Origin: Paenibacillus sp. FSL H8-0048
Lineage (GTDB): Bacteria; Bacillota; Bacilli; Paenibacillales; Paenibacillaceae
Assembly: GCF_038002825.1 (NCBI RefSeq)
Contig: NZ_JBBODF010000001.1
Location: 2,790,001 to 2,854,000, forward strand
Direction: 5' to 3'
Length of the DNA stretch: 64,000 bases
Shown piece by piece: positions 9,572 through 18,933 of this stretch; the stretch's first letter is position 1, and the number at the start of each line of letters is the position of its first letter. The position numbers were made by a program, and so were the translations under genes. Under the pieces are notes generated by a model. That model was not told the origin of the DNA, did no database searches, and saw only the letters and a program-made list of their open reading frames with translations.

Positions 9572-10016
9572 CATTACTGCTGCGCTCCTGCAAAATGGCA
9601 CGCAGATCATCTCGATTCATCAGCAGATCCTCGAGCGTATACTCGTCCAGCACCTTAAGATAGGCGTGCAGGGCCTTGCCCAGCACGCCTTTAAGTCTGC
9701 ACACTGGAGAGATCGGGCAGCTGCCGCCTGATGGATTGAAGCACTCCACGAGATAGAAATCATCCTCCATCCGGCGCACGACCTCCCCGATATTGATCAT
9801 CCCGGGCGCAAGCGCAAGCCTGATCCCTCCCCCGCGCCCTCTCACCGTTTCGAGATAACCCGCCTTGCCGAGTTCATGGGAAACCTTCATCAGATGATTC
9901 TTGGAGATACCATAGGCGCTGGAGATATCCTGTATTGTAGTTAACTCCTCGCGCTGCTTGGCTCCCAGATACATGAGGATTCGCAGGGAATAATCGGTAT
10001 ATAACGTCAGCCTCAT
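9528..10016 (-). CDS. nsrR: Rrf2-family nitric-oxide-sensing repressor NsrR
   Basis: A 162-residue Rrf2 regulator. The winged helix-turn-helix spans about 1-75 (TTIQDISSAYGISKNHLMKV, then ETVRGRGGGIRLA). Three cysteines in ECFNPSGGSCPISPVCRLK match the Fe-S ligands of NsrR. NO damages the cluster and relieves repression. I use the second ATG (10016), which has GGAG 7 nt away; an ATG two codons earlier is crowded by the ribosome site. It is divergent from hmp, and a near-consensus NsrR operator lies in the shared gap. The 3' end overlaps the convergent hemerythrin gene, with no terminator between them. Confidence 0.9.
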   Translation of the reverse strand: MRLTLYTDYSLRILMYLGAKQREELTTIQDISSAYGISKNHLMKVSHELGKAGYLETVRGRGGGIRLALAPGMINIGEVVRRMEDDFYLVECFNPSGGSCPISPVCRLKGVLGKALHAYLKVLDEYTLEDLLMNRDDLRAILQERSSNATPRTADALHPGCE

Positions 10017-10101
10017 AGTCATGCTCCGTTCTATCTTTAACTTAGATTAATGTAAGTGATATTTATTACAAAGTTTATCATATTCTTTGTCTAATTTGTT
10101 A

Positions 10102-10124
10102 AAGTGGTATTTTAAATATATCTT
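10102..10124. promoter_or_regulatory. Predicted NsrR operator of hmp
   Basis: A 23-nt AT-rich palindrome with core GGTATTTTAAATATATCTT lies about 48 nt before the hmp start. It agrees at 20 of 23 positions with the Bacillus subtilis NsrR consensus as I recall it (AAGATG-Y-ATTTTAAAT-ACATCTT). It sits in the nsrR-hmp divergent gap, so it could control hmp and perhaps nsrR itself. Confidence 0.75.
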
Positions 10125-10171
10125 TTATCTTCAAAACCGTATATATTAATTTTGTACTATATGGAGAGGGG

Positions 10172-11362
10172 ATGATTGATATTTTAACACAAGAGACTCG
10201 TGACATTGTCAAATCCACAGCGCCCGTGTTGGCGGAGCACGGAACCACCATTACCTCGGTATTCTACCGGAATCTGTTCGAAGCCCACCCGGAGCTGCTG
10301 AATGTGTTTAACCACGCCAACCAGGCGCAAGGCCGCCAGCAGGCGGCACTGGCCAATGCGGTCTACGCAGCGGCAGTCCACATAGACAACCTTGAGAATA
10401 TACTGCCGGCGGTGGTCCAGATCGCCCACAAGCATGTCAGTCTCGGTATCAAGCCGGAGCATTACCCGATCGTCGGAGAATTCCTGCTGAAGGCCATCAA
10501 GGAAGTGCTTGGCGATGCCGCTACGGATGAGATCCTGAGTGCCTGGGAAGCGGCGTACGGAGTGATTGCTGCTGCATTCATCGGCGTGGAAGACAGCATG
10601 TACAAGGAAGCGCGGGAGCAGGACAACGGCTGGAACTTCTTTAAGCCTTTTACCGTGGTGCGTAAGGTTCAGGAGAGCGGCAGCATTACATCGTTCTATC
10701 TGAAGCCGGCCGACGGCTCGAATGTACCAGACTATAAGCCGGGCCAGTACATCTCTGTCCGTGTGCTGATCCCTGGAGAGCAGTACACCATGATCCGCCA
10801 ATACAGCCTGTCCCAAGCGCCGAAGCCGGATGAATTCCGCATTTCGGTGAAACGCGAGGAAACGAATGACCCGAATGGCGTGGTATCTGTCTATCTTCAT
10901 AACGGAGTGAATGAGGGTGATACCGTTGAGGTGAGCGCTCCTGCCGGAGAGTTCCTGCTGGATACTTCTGTAACTACCCCAGTAGCCTTTATATCAGGCG
11001 GTGTAGGCATCACCCCTATGATGAGCATGCTTGAGACTGTGGCTAATGTAACACCGGACCGGCCGGTTGTCTTCCTCCACTCTGCACGGAACGAATCACT
11101 TGCTGCCTTCGGTAAGGATATTGAGAAGCATGCGGCGGCGCTGAGCAACGTCAAGACCCGAACGTTCTACTCCGGCGGACCGGATGGCGTGATTACCGGC
11201 GAAATTCTGAAGAGCTATGTAGACATTACCGGAGATGCTTACGTGTGCGGGCCTGTTCCTTTTATGGAAGCTATGATTGGGGAACTGCGGAAGCTCGGAA
11301 TGACCGAGGCTCAGATTCATTATGAGTTTTTCGGACCGGCGCTGCAGCTAAGTAACGCATAG
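10172..11362 (+). CDS. hmp: Flavohemoglobin, nitric oxide dioxygenase Hmp
   Basis: A 396-residue, three-domain protein that oxidises NO to nitrate using O2 and NAD(P)H. The globin domain (1-140) has the proximal haem His at about 88 (AHKHVSLGI). The FAD domain (about 150-260) carries RQYSLSQAP. The NAD domain (about 265-396) carries GGVGITPMMSML and YVCGPVPFM. Length is standard for Hmp. GGAGAGGG directly precedes the ATG. It pairs with the divergent NsrR repressor and protects the cell from NO formed during nitrate respiration. It ends at a strong hairpin terminator shared with the convergent DUF488 gene. Confidence 0.96.
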   Translation: MIDILTQETRDIVKSTAPVLAEHGTTITSVFYRNLFEAHPELLNVFNHANQAQGRQQAALANAVYAAAVHIDNLENILPAVVQIAHKHVSLGIKPEHYPIVGEFLLKAIKEVLGDAATDEILSAWEAAYGVIAAAFIGVEDSMYKEAREQDNGWNFFKPFTVVRKVQESGSITSFYLKPADGSNVPDYKPGQYISVRVLIPGEQYTMIRQYSLSQAPKPDEFRISVKREETNDPNGVVSVYLHNGVNEGDTVEVSAPAGEFLLDTSVTTPVAFISGGVGITPMMSMLETVANVTPDRPVVFLHSARNESLAAFGKDIEKHAAALSNVKTRTFYSGGPDGVITGEILKSYVDITGDAYVCGPVPFMEAMIGELRKLGMTEAQIHYEFFGPALQLSNA

Positions 11363-11373
11363 ATTGTTCAGCT

Positions 11374-11434
11374 AAAAGCACACGGGCCGTCTGCCGAACG
11401 GGTGTTCATTCGGAGGAGGCCCGTGTGCTTTTTT
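11374..11434. terminator. Bidirectional terminator between hmp and the DUF488 gene
   Basis: AAAAGCACACGGGCC (11374-11388) pairs with GGCCCGTGTGCTTTT (11418-11432), and a T run follows. An inner hairpin CCGAA/TTCGG lies in the loop. The A/T flanks allow termination in both directions; the stop codon of the DUF488 gene lies inside the right edge. Confidence 0.88.
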
Positions 11435-11828
11435 AACCGCAGATCAGCCATTCATAGAGTACCTTCGCATGGTTATGGACCGGGTCCTTGGCGGCATAGA
11501 CCAGCGTGACCCTCTGTTCAAGCGCCCGCTCCCGGATCGCTTCCGCAAGCCCCGCACATTCCGGATTCTCCTCCAGCTCCCTGGTATACCGTTCCTTGAA
11601 TGCCGCGAACCGCTCCGGCAGATGCCCGAACCACTTACGCAGCGCCGGGCTTGGCGCGATGGCCTTCATCCACTCGTCAATGGCCGCCTGCTCCTTCGTC
11701 ACACCGCGCGCCCACAGCCGGTCCACCAGAATACGGTAGCCGTCTCCGGGTTCAGCAGACTCATAGATCCGCTTCAGACCTATAGCGTACGGAGCATCAG
11801 CGGCTTCCCCGCCGGATGACTCTCCCAT
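11433..11828 (-). CDS. DUF488 family protein
   Basis: A 131-residue cytoplasmic protein. The N-terminal half carries IGLKRIYE followed by GYRILVDRLWARGVTKE, the signature of DUF488 (YeaO-like) proteins, and it ends with VTLVYAAKDPVHNHAKVLYEWL. The family is widespread but its function is not established; it is often encoded near stress or detoxification genes. The ATG at 11828 has AGGAGGG 8 nt upstream; a longer frame to 11951 lacks such a site. It is convergent with hmp. Confidence 0.8.
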   Translation of the reverse strand: MGESSGGEAADAPYAIGLKRIYESAEPGDGYRILVDRLWARGVTKEQAAIDEWMKAIAPSPALRKWFGHLPERFAAFKERYTRELEENPECAGLAEAIRERALEQRVTLVYAAKDPVHNHAKVLYEWLICG

Positions 11829-11959
11829 GCTGCATCCCTCCTGCTCATCACTAAGTACACCCAATATACCACGGAGCCTATTCTGCCTCCAACGGCTGTT
11901 TGTCCTGGAGGATGCAGCATGACAAGCTGGTGGTCTGGCGGTCTGCCGCACTGACTCCG

Positions 11960-13246
11960 CTACTCCGCTTCAAGAATGTACCGGTTCCACCGCTGCTGCC
12001 AGGCCACATCCTGCCAGAACGGATGATGCGGCGCACAGTTGGAGCACAGCGTCATGCCCCAGAAGCCCAGTGCCATCCCCTTACACAGCGCATACTCGGC
12101 AATGAACTTCCCGACAGGCCCCTCCTCGAAGCCTGCAAGCAGCGGGGTATAGCCGACATAGCCTTCGCCGATTACCACCGGCAGGCCTGAATGTACCGCC
12201 CATTCCTGCGCTTCTTCCAAGCGCAGGTCCGCTTTTTGCAGCATCGCCAGCTTGTGGGCTCCGTAGCGGTCATAGAGATAGAGATCCCATAAATCAGGGT
12301 CGGCCCAATCATGCAAATAGATCAGCTTCATCCCGACCGGATTACCCTCCATCCGCCACTCCTGCCCTGCGGGCAGGGTCCATTCCCCGAAGGGCGGGGC
12401 ATCCTCCCTCAGCATAGACCGGACAAAGGCATTTGGAAAGGCTCCCCCCTCATCATTCAACCCCGCAGCGTCCATAAGCTCATTCAGCACGCCTTTGATA
12501 TAGAGATGATAGTGGGCCACCTGCAGATTACGGGCTACATATGACTTCGGATAAGCTTCGTTCAGAGTATAGCTGGCCGTGATTAGAACATCGGGATGCT
12601 GTTCCCGGAGATACCCTACCGCTTCCTCAATATAAGGCTGCATGGCCTCCACCAGCCTCGGCGTATCGGCTGCACCGATTCCCCGGGCAGTACCGACGGC
12701 GGTAAGCTGGCCGAATTCGACTTCATTGTGCAGCTCGGCATAGACAATCTGACCGGCGAAGCCTTCCGCCTTGATATACCTGATGAGCTGGCCCATCGAC
12801 CGGGCCAGGGTCATGAACCGCTCTGCAGGGGCAATTGCAGCCAGTTCATCACGCAGTGCGGGATAAGCCAGGAAGCTGGGGCTCTGCTGATATTCCCAGG
12901 AAGACAGCATAATATAGAGTCCGTGCGCCTTGGCCTGTCTGAACAGCTCCAGCAGATGCGCATGTCCGTCCAGGACGGCACCGCCGCGGCAGTTATACCA
13001 GCGGGTACGCTGGCCCACTTCACCCAGACTGCCGAAGTGCAGCGGTCCGGGACGTTTGCCCTCCGCAGTGAATAACAGGAACGGCATAGCGCAGATCCGG
13101 ATGGTATTGTATCCTCTGTCTGCCGCTTCCTTACATCTTGCCGCCAGATCATGATAAGGCTCGCCCGGCAAGGTCATTGTATACCAGGAGAAATCCCACA
13201 TAGTGAGGGTGAGCTTGCGCGGTAGCCTGCTCAGCACTGCATCCAT
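11960..13246 (-). CDS. Clan GH-A type glycoside hydrolase (cellulase-like TIM barrel)
   Basis: A 428-residue cytoplasmic protein without a signal peptide. It looks like a (beta/alpha)8 glycosidase: acid/base candidate E175 in AELHNEVEF (Asn-Glu, end of strand 4) and nucleophile candidate E361 in VVIGEGYVGY (strand 7), the clan GH-A arrangement. Early motifs include MWDFSWYTM and GYNTIRICAMPF. The family cannot be fixed by eye; cellulase-like proteins of this kind are common in Paenibacillus. ATG 13246 has AAGGAG 8 nt upstream; an in-frame GTG three codons earlier overlaps that site. It is the last gene of a three-gene operon after a GH2 enzyme and a mutarotase-like/TPR protein, so it likely acts on imported oligosaccharides. 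Confidence 0.75.
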   Translation of the reverse strand: MDAVLSRLPRKLTLTMWDFSWYTMTLPGEPYHDLAARCKEAADRGYNTIRICAMPFLLFTAEGKRPGPLHFGSLGEVGQRTRWYNCRGGAVLDGHAHLLELFRQAKAHGLYIMLSSWEYQQSPSFLAYPALRDELAAIAPAERFMTLARSMGQLIRYIKAEGFAGQIVYAELHNEVEFGQLTAVGTARGIGAADTPRLVEAMQPYIEEAVGYLREQHPDVLITASYTLNEAYPKSYVARNLQVAHYHLYIKGVLNELMDAAGLNDEGGAFPNAFVRSMLREDAPPFGEWTLPAGQEWRMEGNPVGMKLIYLHDWADPDLWDLYLYDRYGAHKLAMLQKADLRLEEAQEWAVHSGLPVVIGEGYVGYTPLLAGFEEGPVGKFIAEYALCKGMALGFWGMTLCSNCAPHHPFWQDVAWQQRWNRYILEAE

Positions 13247-13274
13247 TTTTTTCACTCCTTAAAATTAGGTTGAA

Positions 13275-15239
13275 TTAGCGGGTCACGTACTGACCCAATT
13301 CCAGCGCCAGCACGCTGAAGCCGTTCGGACGATAGACCGTTAGTGTCAGCTCCGATCCAGAAGCAGCGGGCAGCTTGAGGCTCAGGGTACAAATCTCTCC
13401 CGGCTGCATGTCTGGGATAACCTGTGCCGCTTCCTCTCCGCCCTCTGCAGATACTTTTACATAATAGCCCTGCACAGCGTAGCTGGGAATGTCCTTCCGG
13501 CATGTCAGGGTGACTTCAAGCTCCCGTTCGTTCTGCACAGGGGCATTCGTGAGCAGGAGCGGTGAAGCCATCTCACGCAAGGCTGCAAATGAAGGCTTCA
13601 CCCGGTTATGCACATCCACCGAACCGTGAACCCGCTGCTTCCATCTCCCCTGCCCGTCTTCTCCCATTTGTGTGCGGTAATCATTCAGACTGAAAAAGAT
13701 CAGGGCTGCAAACTGGGGATACTTGCGGTAGAGCTCTGTTTTATGCATAAGGATCTCTGTTCTTCTAGGGTCTCCGCCTTCGTAGACCGGCTCGCAAAGG
13801 CCATATTCAGCTACTACCACCGGCTTATCCGGGTAATCCGCCAGCATCTGCCGGATAACCTCATCCTCATCCAGCTCGCCGTGCCAGGTTCCGATATAGT
13901 CATTCCACATCAGCAGGTCCCCGGCTCCCGTAGCATCACTACGCGGCTTCAGGTGGACCGTGTTGCTCACATAGTTAATCAGGCGCTGTGAATCCAGCGT
14001 ATGGATTGCTTGCTTCAGCTGCTCCATGTACCGGAGGGTGGTCTCCGACTGCCCGTTCAGCTCATTCCCCATCCCCCAGGCAAAGATACACGGATGATGG
14101 GAATGGCCCTGGATCATCTCCTTCGCCTGGGATAAGGCTACCGTGAACGTATGCTGATCCGGCTCCGCAGGCTGCTGCCAATGCGGGATTTCCTCCTGGA
14201 CAAGAATGCCGTTGCGGTCACACCAGTCCAGCAGCTCATTGCCCTGTTGCCAGTGAAAACGGGTAATCACCGCATTTGCCTCCTTCAGCCGCTCCAGCAT
14301 CGTGCTGAGATCCTGCTGCTTCTCGGCCATTCCGGCCGCCGGATTCGAACCCGGCATCCATTCGACACCCATCAGACGGACAGGCTCACGGTTCAGCCAT
14401 AGCTCCTGCCCTCTGACCACAATCTCACGGAACCCGAAGTTCACGGTTACCTCGTCATGAAGCTGTCCGCCCTCCCGGATGGTGAGCTGAAGCTGGTAGA
14501 GATGCGGATGATCGAAATGCCACAGCTCCACCGGTAACCACTCCATCCCGGCAAGCTGCCAATCCGCGGATTGCGGAGGCAGGGGGCGGTGATCCTCCCA
14601 GATTTGTACTCCCTCCTTGAAGATAGCGGTCTCTATCGTCGCTGACGCAGAGGGGCCGCATAGCTGGACATCTGCCAGTAAACGGCCGGACACCTGCTGG
14701 TCTGCGGTTCCAAAGCGGACTTCCGGGAAGACGCGGATCTGCTTGACTGCCGTTTGCCCGGTCACTATAAGCTGTACGGGCCGGATGATTCCTCCATCAT
14801 CGGCCCAGTCGAAGCTTAAGTTATGCGGAAGCGCCTGAGCGGACGGAGAATTATCCGCTTTTACCGTAATCCGGTTCTCCTTGCCCTGCAGTATATGCGC
14901 GGTCACCTCCAGCTCAAAAGCAGTATATCCGGAGTTGACATGCGAACCGGCCTCGCGTCCGTTAACCCAGACCACCGCATCACGGTAGACGGCTTCAAAA
15001 TGCAGGCGGAACCGGCTGCCGCTCCACGCTTCAGGAATGCTGATGCTATACTCATACCACCCGGCGCCCCGGTGTTCCTCCAGACCTTCCTCCACATTCC
15101 AGGTATGCGGAACCGCAACCTCCCTTGGAGCAGGCAAGCCTGTAATCTGCCATGCCTCCCGCACCCCTATACGCGCCGTATCCGCCTGAAAGTACCAGCC
15201 TTCGTCCATGCTAATCCTGTGCCGTCCTGTTGTATGCAT
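13275..15239 (-). CDS. Glycoside hydrolase family 2 enzyme
   Basis: A 654-residue protein with the GH2 layout: an N-terminal jelly roll (about 10-160, including PHTWNVEEG, WVNGREAGSH and SFDWADDGG), an immunoglobulin-like domain (about 165-275), and a TIM barrel with acid/base E393 in AWGMGNELNG and nucleophile E478 in VVVAEYGLCEP. The barrel is followed by a beta-rich tail from about 560. GH2 members cleave beta-galactosides, beta-mannosides or beta-glucuronides; the substrate is not clear from motifs. No signal peptide is seen, so it is probably intracellular. It lies 21 nt after the upstream TPR gene and 28 nt before the next glycosidase. Confidence 0.88.
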   Translation of the reverse strand: MHTTGRHRISMDEGWYFQADTARIGVREAWQITGLPAPREVAVPHTWNVEEGLEEHRGAGWYEYSISIPEAWSGSRFRLHFEAVYRDAVVWVNGREAGSHVNSGYTAFELEVTAHILQGKENRITVKADNSPSAQALPHNLSFDWADDGGIIRPVQLIVTGQTAVKQIRVFPEVRFGTADQQVSGRLLADVQLCGPSASATIETAIFKEGVQIWEDHRPLPPQSADWQLAGMEWLPVELWHFDHPHLYQLQLTIREGGQLHDEVTVNFGFREIVVRGQELWLNREPVRLMGVEWMPGSNPAAGMAEKQQDLSTMLERLKEANAVITRFHWQQGNELLDWCDRNGILVQEEIPHWQQPAEPDQHTFTVALSQAKEMIQGHSHHPCIFAWGMGNELNGQSETTLRYMEQLKQAIHTLDSQRLINYVSNTVHLKPRSDATGAGDLLMWNDYIGTWHGELDEDEVIRQMLADYPDKPVVVAEYGLCEPVYEGGDPRRTEILMHKTELYRKYPQFAALIFFSLNDYRTQMGEDGQGRWKQRVHGSVDVHNRVKPSFAALREMASPLLLTNAPVQNERELEVTLTCRKDIPSYAVQGYYVKVSAEGGEEAAQVIPDMQPGEICTLSLKLPAASGSELTLTVYRPNGFSVLALELGQYVTR

Positions 15240-15260
15240 ACTCTGTTGTCCTCCTTCTAC

Positions 15261-18200
15261 TTATAGTGGTCCCCGGTTCAGGACATGATCGGCCATCCGT
15301 CTGTGAACTCCGGCTCCCTGATGATTAGGGTCCAGGGCCAGAGCCGAATCAAGCTCCGCAGCCGCTGCTGCATACCGGCCCAGTCCGAGAAGTCCGAGGC
15401 CCCGCATATAGCGGCAATGAATGACATTGCGCCGGTTAAGGTCATCCTCAAACACCAGGAAATCCGGCAGCGATACGGCAAAGTAGTCCAGCTTAATATT
15501 GTCGAAGAGATGACGCTCGGCATAATCGATCAAAAGATTGAAGCGTCGCTTAGCCTCCTTCGGCTCCTGAAGCCTCTGCCAGGCCAGCCCCTGGTAGAAA
15601 ATCATCTCCGGCGGCTGGTCATTGTAGAACACCGCACTTGCCGGCTCGGCCAGACCTTGTGAAGCCGCCCTGTAGCAGCGGACAGCCTCGTCTTCCTGCT
15701 GAAGCCCTTCGTATACCCGGCCAAGAGCATAATGGATATTATTCTCCTGCGCCCCTTCCAGCCTCCCTTCGCCCAGATTATGCGGATAGGCCAGCGCCAG
15801 CCGGAAATGCTCAAGCGCCGCTTCATACTGCCCGTTCTCCAGTGCCTGTCTGCCAAGCCCGCTGTGGGCGAACTGGTATTGCCCGGTCACCTTCCCCTCT
15901 CCGCCCTCCCAGGGATGGAAGGTGCGCGAGCTTAATGCCGTAACCGCTTCGTCATAGCGTTCAAGCTGGTTAAGCAGTGTAACATATTCGAGATACAGAT
16001 CATCCCGCTGCTCCACAAGGCTGCGCTGTGCCTCAAGATCATCCAGCCGTTCCCCGGCAGACCACGCGAGCTTCTTGCGCAGCTGATCCAGCTCATACAG
16101 AATCCGTGCATCCTGCGGTGCACATGCGAAGGCCTGTTCCAGTGAGGAGAGCGCCGCCTCAGGCTTGTTCTGCTTGTTGTAATAGGCCAGGGCCAGATTG
16201 CGGTGAACGATGGCGAAATCCCCTCTCAGTTCACGCGAACGCTCCCAGCTCGCCGCTGCTTCCTCCGGCCGCTTCTTGTCATAATAGAGATTGCCGAGAT
16301 AGTAGTGGGCTTTATCATCCAGGGGATTCGCCCGGACGGCGCTTAACAGCCAGTCAAGCTCGGACAGCGTGTTCGGAAAGCAATGCAGCGGACAAGCCGC
16401 TTGCCCCTTGCGGCGGGCCTCCCGTGCCAGCTCACCTTGTCCCGTACGCTCATATAATCCGCCAAGGGCATAATGCAGCATTGGAGGGAGGGATTCCAAT
16501 TCTAGTTTGGGTTCGGGTTTAGATCCGGGAGCGAAGCTACTCCGCTGGGCCGCCCTCTTCCCTACATCAAGAGCTTCAGGGTACAGTCCGCAGTCCATAT
16601 AATCCGCCATAAGATTAAGGTAGTTGTGTGCGTCACCACGCATAAGCCGTTCTAATTCTGTCAGCGTCTCTTCTGCCGCAGCAGGGTCCTCCAGTGCTGC
16701 AAGGGCCAGAGACAGTTCGTTATATGCGCCAAAATCAGCAGGATCAAGCTGCACAGTCTCACTGGCGAATCCCCTCGCCTGTTCCGGCTGGCCAAGCCTG
16801 CGTAGCAGAGCAGACCTCAGATTCCTCATCTTATAATTACGTGCGTTGCGGATCAGCGAACGCTCCGCCAGCTCCAGCGCCTCGGCATACCGGCCCTGCT
16901 GGCAGGCAATCTGGGCGAGCGAGAAGTACCCCGCATCCTGCCAGGCTGCCGACCATACCGCTTTGTAATAAGCGGCAAAAGCCTCATCCAGGCGGTTCTG
17001 GCCGCGCAGGGCAACCCCCAGCTGATAGTAGGCTTCGCTGTCATACGGGTTAGGATTACGCGAGGTCAGACGTTCAATGGCGCGGCGGAACAAGGGCTCA
17101 CTCTGCGCATATTGCCCGCGGCGGAGCAGCAGCGTTCCATACGCTACATTCAGCCGGACATCCCCGCTGTCCCGCTTAAGCCCCTCCAGATAATAGGCCT
17201 CCGGCTCAAAGGTGGCATGCCGGTAATGCTCCAGGTGCAGGCCTGCCAGATACAGCTCCTCTGCTGAACGCAGCTCTTCCGGCGCGGGCAGCGGCTTCGC
17301 CGCCTCAGGGATGCGTTCGATCTCCGGCCGCTTCGGCTGATAGGCAACCAGCAGTCTGCCCTCGGCACTATGGACCGTCAGTCTGAGGTCATGCTCCTGC
17401 TCTCCATGGTGCAGTATGACCGTATGCTCTATAGCCTCTGCCGGGGACAGATCTGCGGTCTCCCGCAGATACTCGCCTGCGGCTCCGCTTAAGCATATAA
17501 CAGCCTGTGCAAGCTGTGTGGTCACGTATACCATCACCACAGCCTGAGCCAATGCCGCATCAACCTCCAGATTGACCGCAGCGTCTACCGAGGCATTTTT
17601 CACCAGACCGATGCCTTTATACGGCATGAAGTACTGGGTGAAGCTCTTCTCCTCATACGGCTGCAGCCAGGTGAAATCAGGCTGATTATCGGTGTACACG
17701 CCCGTCATGAGTTCAATATAAGGTCCGTCTTCATCGGTCAGCTGGCGGTCCCAGGCCTGCCCGAACTCCCCGTTCCCCCAGGTCCATTGCTTCTTCCCCG
17801 GTGAGATATGATGATTAGCCACATGCAGCAGCCCCGCCTGGACACCGTGATCATATCCGCCGACGAAATTATAATCCGACTTATAGGCCATATAGGAGGT
17901 CGGAACCGGAATATTCTTGTAGCGGGAGATGTCCACGCCTTCCGAATAATCCTGTTTGTAGTAGGTGCCGGTCGCAATAGGGAAGCGTGATACATCCCTT
18001 TTTCCATGATCGAAGACGGCTGTAACATCAGGCGGGAAAACAGACTGCGTCTGATCATTAACCGCAACCGCCGGATTGGCCCACCAGAGGAAGGTCTGCG
18101 CCTGCGGCGTCCGGTTATAGCACTGGGCATTGACCTCCAGATAGGCTCTCCCGGGATAAAGTCTGAATGCAGCCGTAACCTTCGTCCCGTACATCCGGTC

Positions 18201-18752
18201 AATCTCGCTCACCCACACGGCAGCGCTTCCATCCGCAGCAGCCTCAAGCTTGTATTCAACGGGCCCGAACGTATTCGGGCGGTGATGCTGCGGCCAGTTG
18301 AACTCAATGCCCCCGGAGATCCAGGGACCCGCAAGACCGACCAGCGCAGGCTTGATTACGCGGTTATAGTAGACAAAATCATAGTTATTCGTCTTGTCGA
18401 TCGCCCGGTAGATCCGCCCTCCAAGCTCCGGCATGATCTCTATGTGCAGATATTCATTCTCCAGAATAATCAGCTTGTATGCCCTATCCTGCTTCACATC
18501 CGAGATGCGCTCAATTACGGGATGCGGGTATACACGCCCGGAGCTTCCCTGATAGACTCTTTTCTCCAGAAACATAGGATTCGGATCGGCGGCGCCCGCC
18601 TCATAGGTCGGTATGACCACACTTGTCTCCCGTACCTGCACCCGGTCCGCTCTATCCGCATTGTCCGTGTTGTCCGTGTTGTCCCCGTTGTCAGCGTAAT
18701 CTGTGTTGCCCCCCGCTGCCTCCGGCATCTTACCGCTACCTGCATGCTTCAT
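15261..18752 (-). CDS. DUF5107 mutarotase-like domain fused to a TPR array
   Basis: An 1163-residue protein. After an odd Asp/Asn-rich start (about residues 15-36), residues about 45-410 form a beta-rich domain resembling DUF5107, in the galactose mutarotase-like fold (motifs IEIMPELGGRIYRAIDKTN, GGIEFNWPQHHRP and WWANPAVAVND). From about 490 to the end it is a run of tetratricopeptide-like helix pairs, such as AYYQLGVALRGQNRLDEAFA and HYYLGNLYYDKKRPEEAAA. No signal peptide is seen. It heads an operon with GH2 and clan GH-A enzymes, divergent from an AraC regulator, so a role in handling the same sugar is likely; an enzymatic activity is not established. Confidence 0.8.
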   Translation of the reverse strand: MKHAGSGKMPEAAGGNTDYADNGDNTDNTDNADRADRVQVRETSVVIPTYEAGAADPNPMFLEKRVYQGSSGRVYPHPVIERISDVKQDRAYKLIILENEYLHIEIMPELGGRIYRAIDKTNNYDFVYYNRVIKPALVGLAGPWISGGIEFNWPQHHRPNTFGPVEYKLEAAADGSAAVWVSEIDRMYGTKVTAAFRLYPGRAYLEVNAQCYNRTPQAQTFLWWANPAVAVNDQTQSVFPPDVTAVFDHGKRDVSRFPIATGTYYKQDYSEGVDISRYKNIPVPTSYMAYKSDYNFVGGYDHGVQAGLLHVANHHISPGKKQWTWGNGEFGQAWDRQLTDEDGPYIELMTGVYTDNQPDFTWLQPYEEKSFTQYFMPYKGIGLVKNASVDAAVNLEVDAALAQAVVMVYVTTQLAQAVICLSGAAGEYLRETADLSPAEAIEHTVILHHGEQEHDLRLTVHSAEGRLLVAYQPKRPEIERIPEAAKPLPAPEELRSAEELYLAGLHLEHYRHATFEPEAYYLEGLKRDSGDVRLNVAYGTLLLRRGQYAQSEPLFRRAIERLTSRNPNPYDSEAYYQLGVALRGQNRLDEAFAAYYKAVWSAAWQDAGYFSLAQIACQQGRYAEALELAERSLIRNARNYKMRNLRSALLRRLGQPEQARGFASETVQLDPADFGAYNELSLALAALEDPAAAEETLTELERLMRGDAHNYLNLMADYMDCGLYPEALDVGKRAAQRSSFAPGSKPEPKLELESLPPMLHYALGGLYERTGQGELAREARRKGQAACPLHCFPNTLSELDWLLSAVRANPLDDKAHYYLGNLYYDKKRPEEAAASWERSRELRGDFAIVHRNLALAYYNKQNKPEAALSSLEQAFACAPQDARILYELDQLRKKLAWSAGERLDDLEAQRSLVEQRDDLYLEYVTLLNQLERYDEAVTALSSRTFHPWEGGEGKVTGQYQFAHSGLGRQALENGQYEAALEHFRLALAYPHNLGEGRLEGAQENNIHYALGRVYEGLQQEDEAVRCYRAASQGLAEPASAVFYNDQPPEMIFYQGLAWQRLQEPKEAKRRFNLLIDYAERHLFDNIKLDYFAVSLPDFLVFEDDLNRRNVIHCRYMRGLGLLGLGRYAAAAAELDSALALDPNHQGAGVHRRMADHVLNRGPL
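18643..18705 (-). repeat. 9-bp tandem repeat coding an Asp/Asn-rich tract
   Basis: Seven 9-nt units run in phase inside the start of the DUF5107 gene; the best are TTGTCCGTG twice and TTGTCCCCG on the plus strand. They encode three-residue steps (TDN, ADN, GDN, ADR) in the protein. Exact tandem units may vary in number by slippage without changing frame. Confidence 0.75.
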
Positions 18753-18933
18753 GCCTTCACTGCCTCCCTTGACTTGATAGTTCTACTCTAGCCTCTGGCC
18801 GCGAAGGTTCCAATTGACGAAATGCGGGAAGTGATGGATTATATTCTTATTCTGTGCAAACTTGTCGTGCAGGCGTCACTGCTATGATATACGCTTTCCC
18901 GACCTTTGGGGTTGGGATAAATCCTGCCCATAA

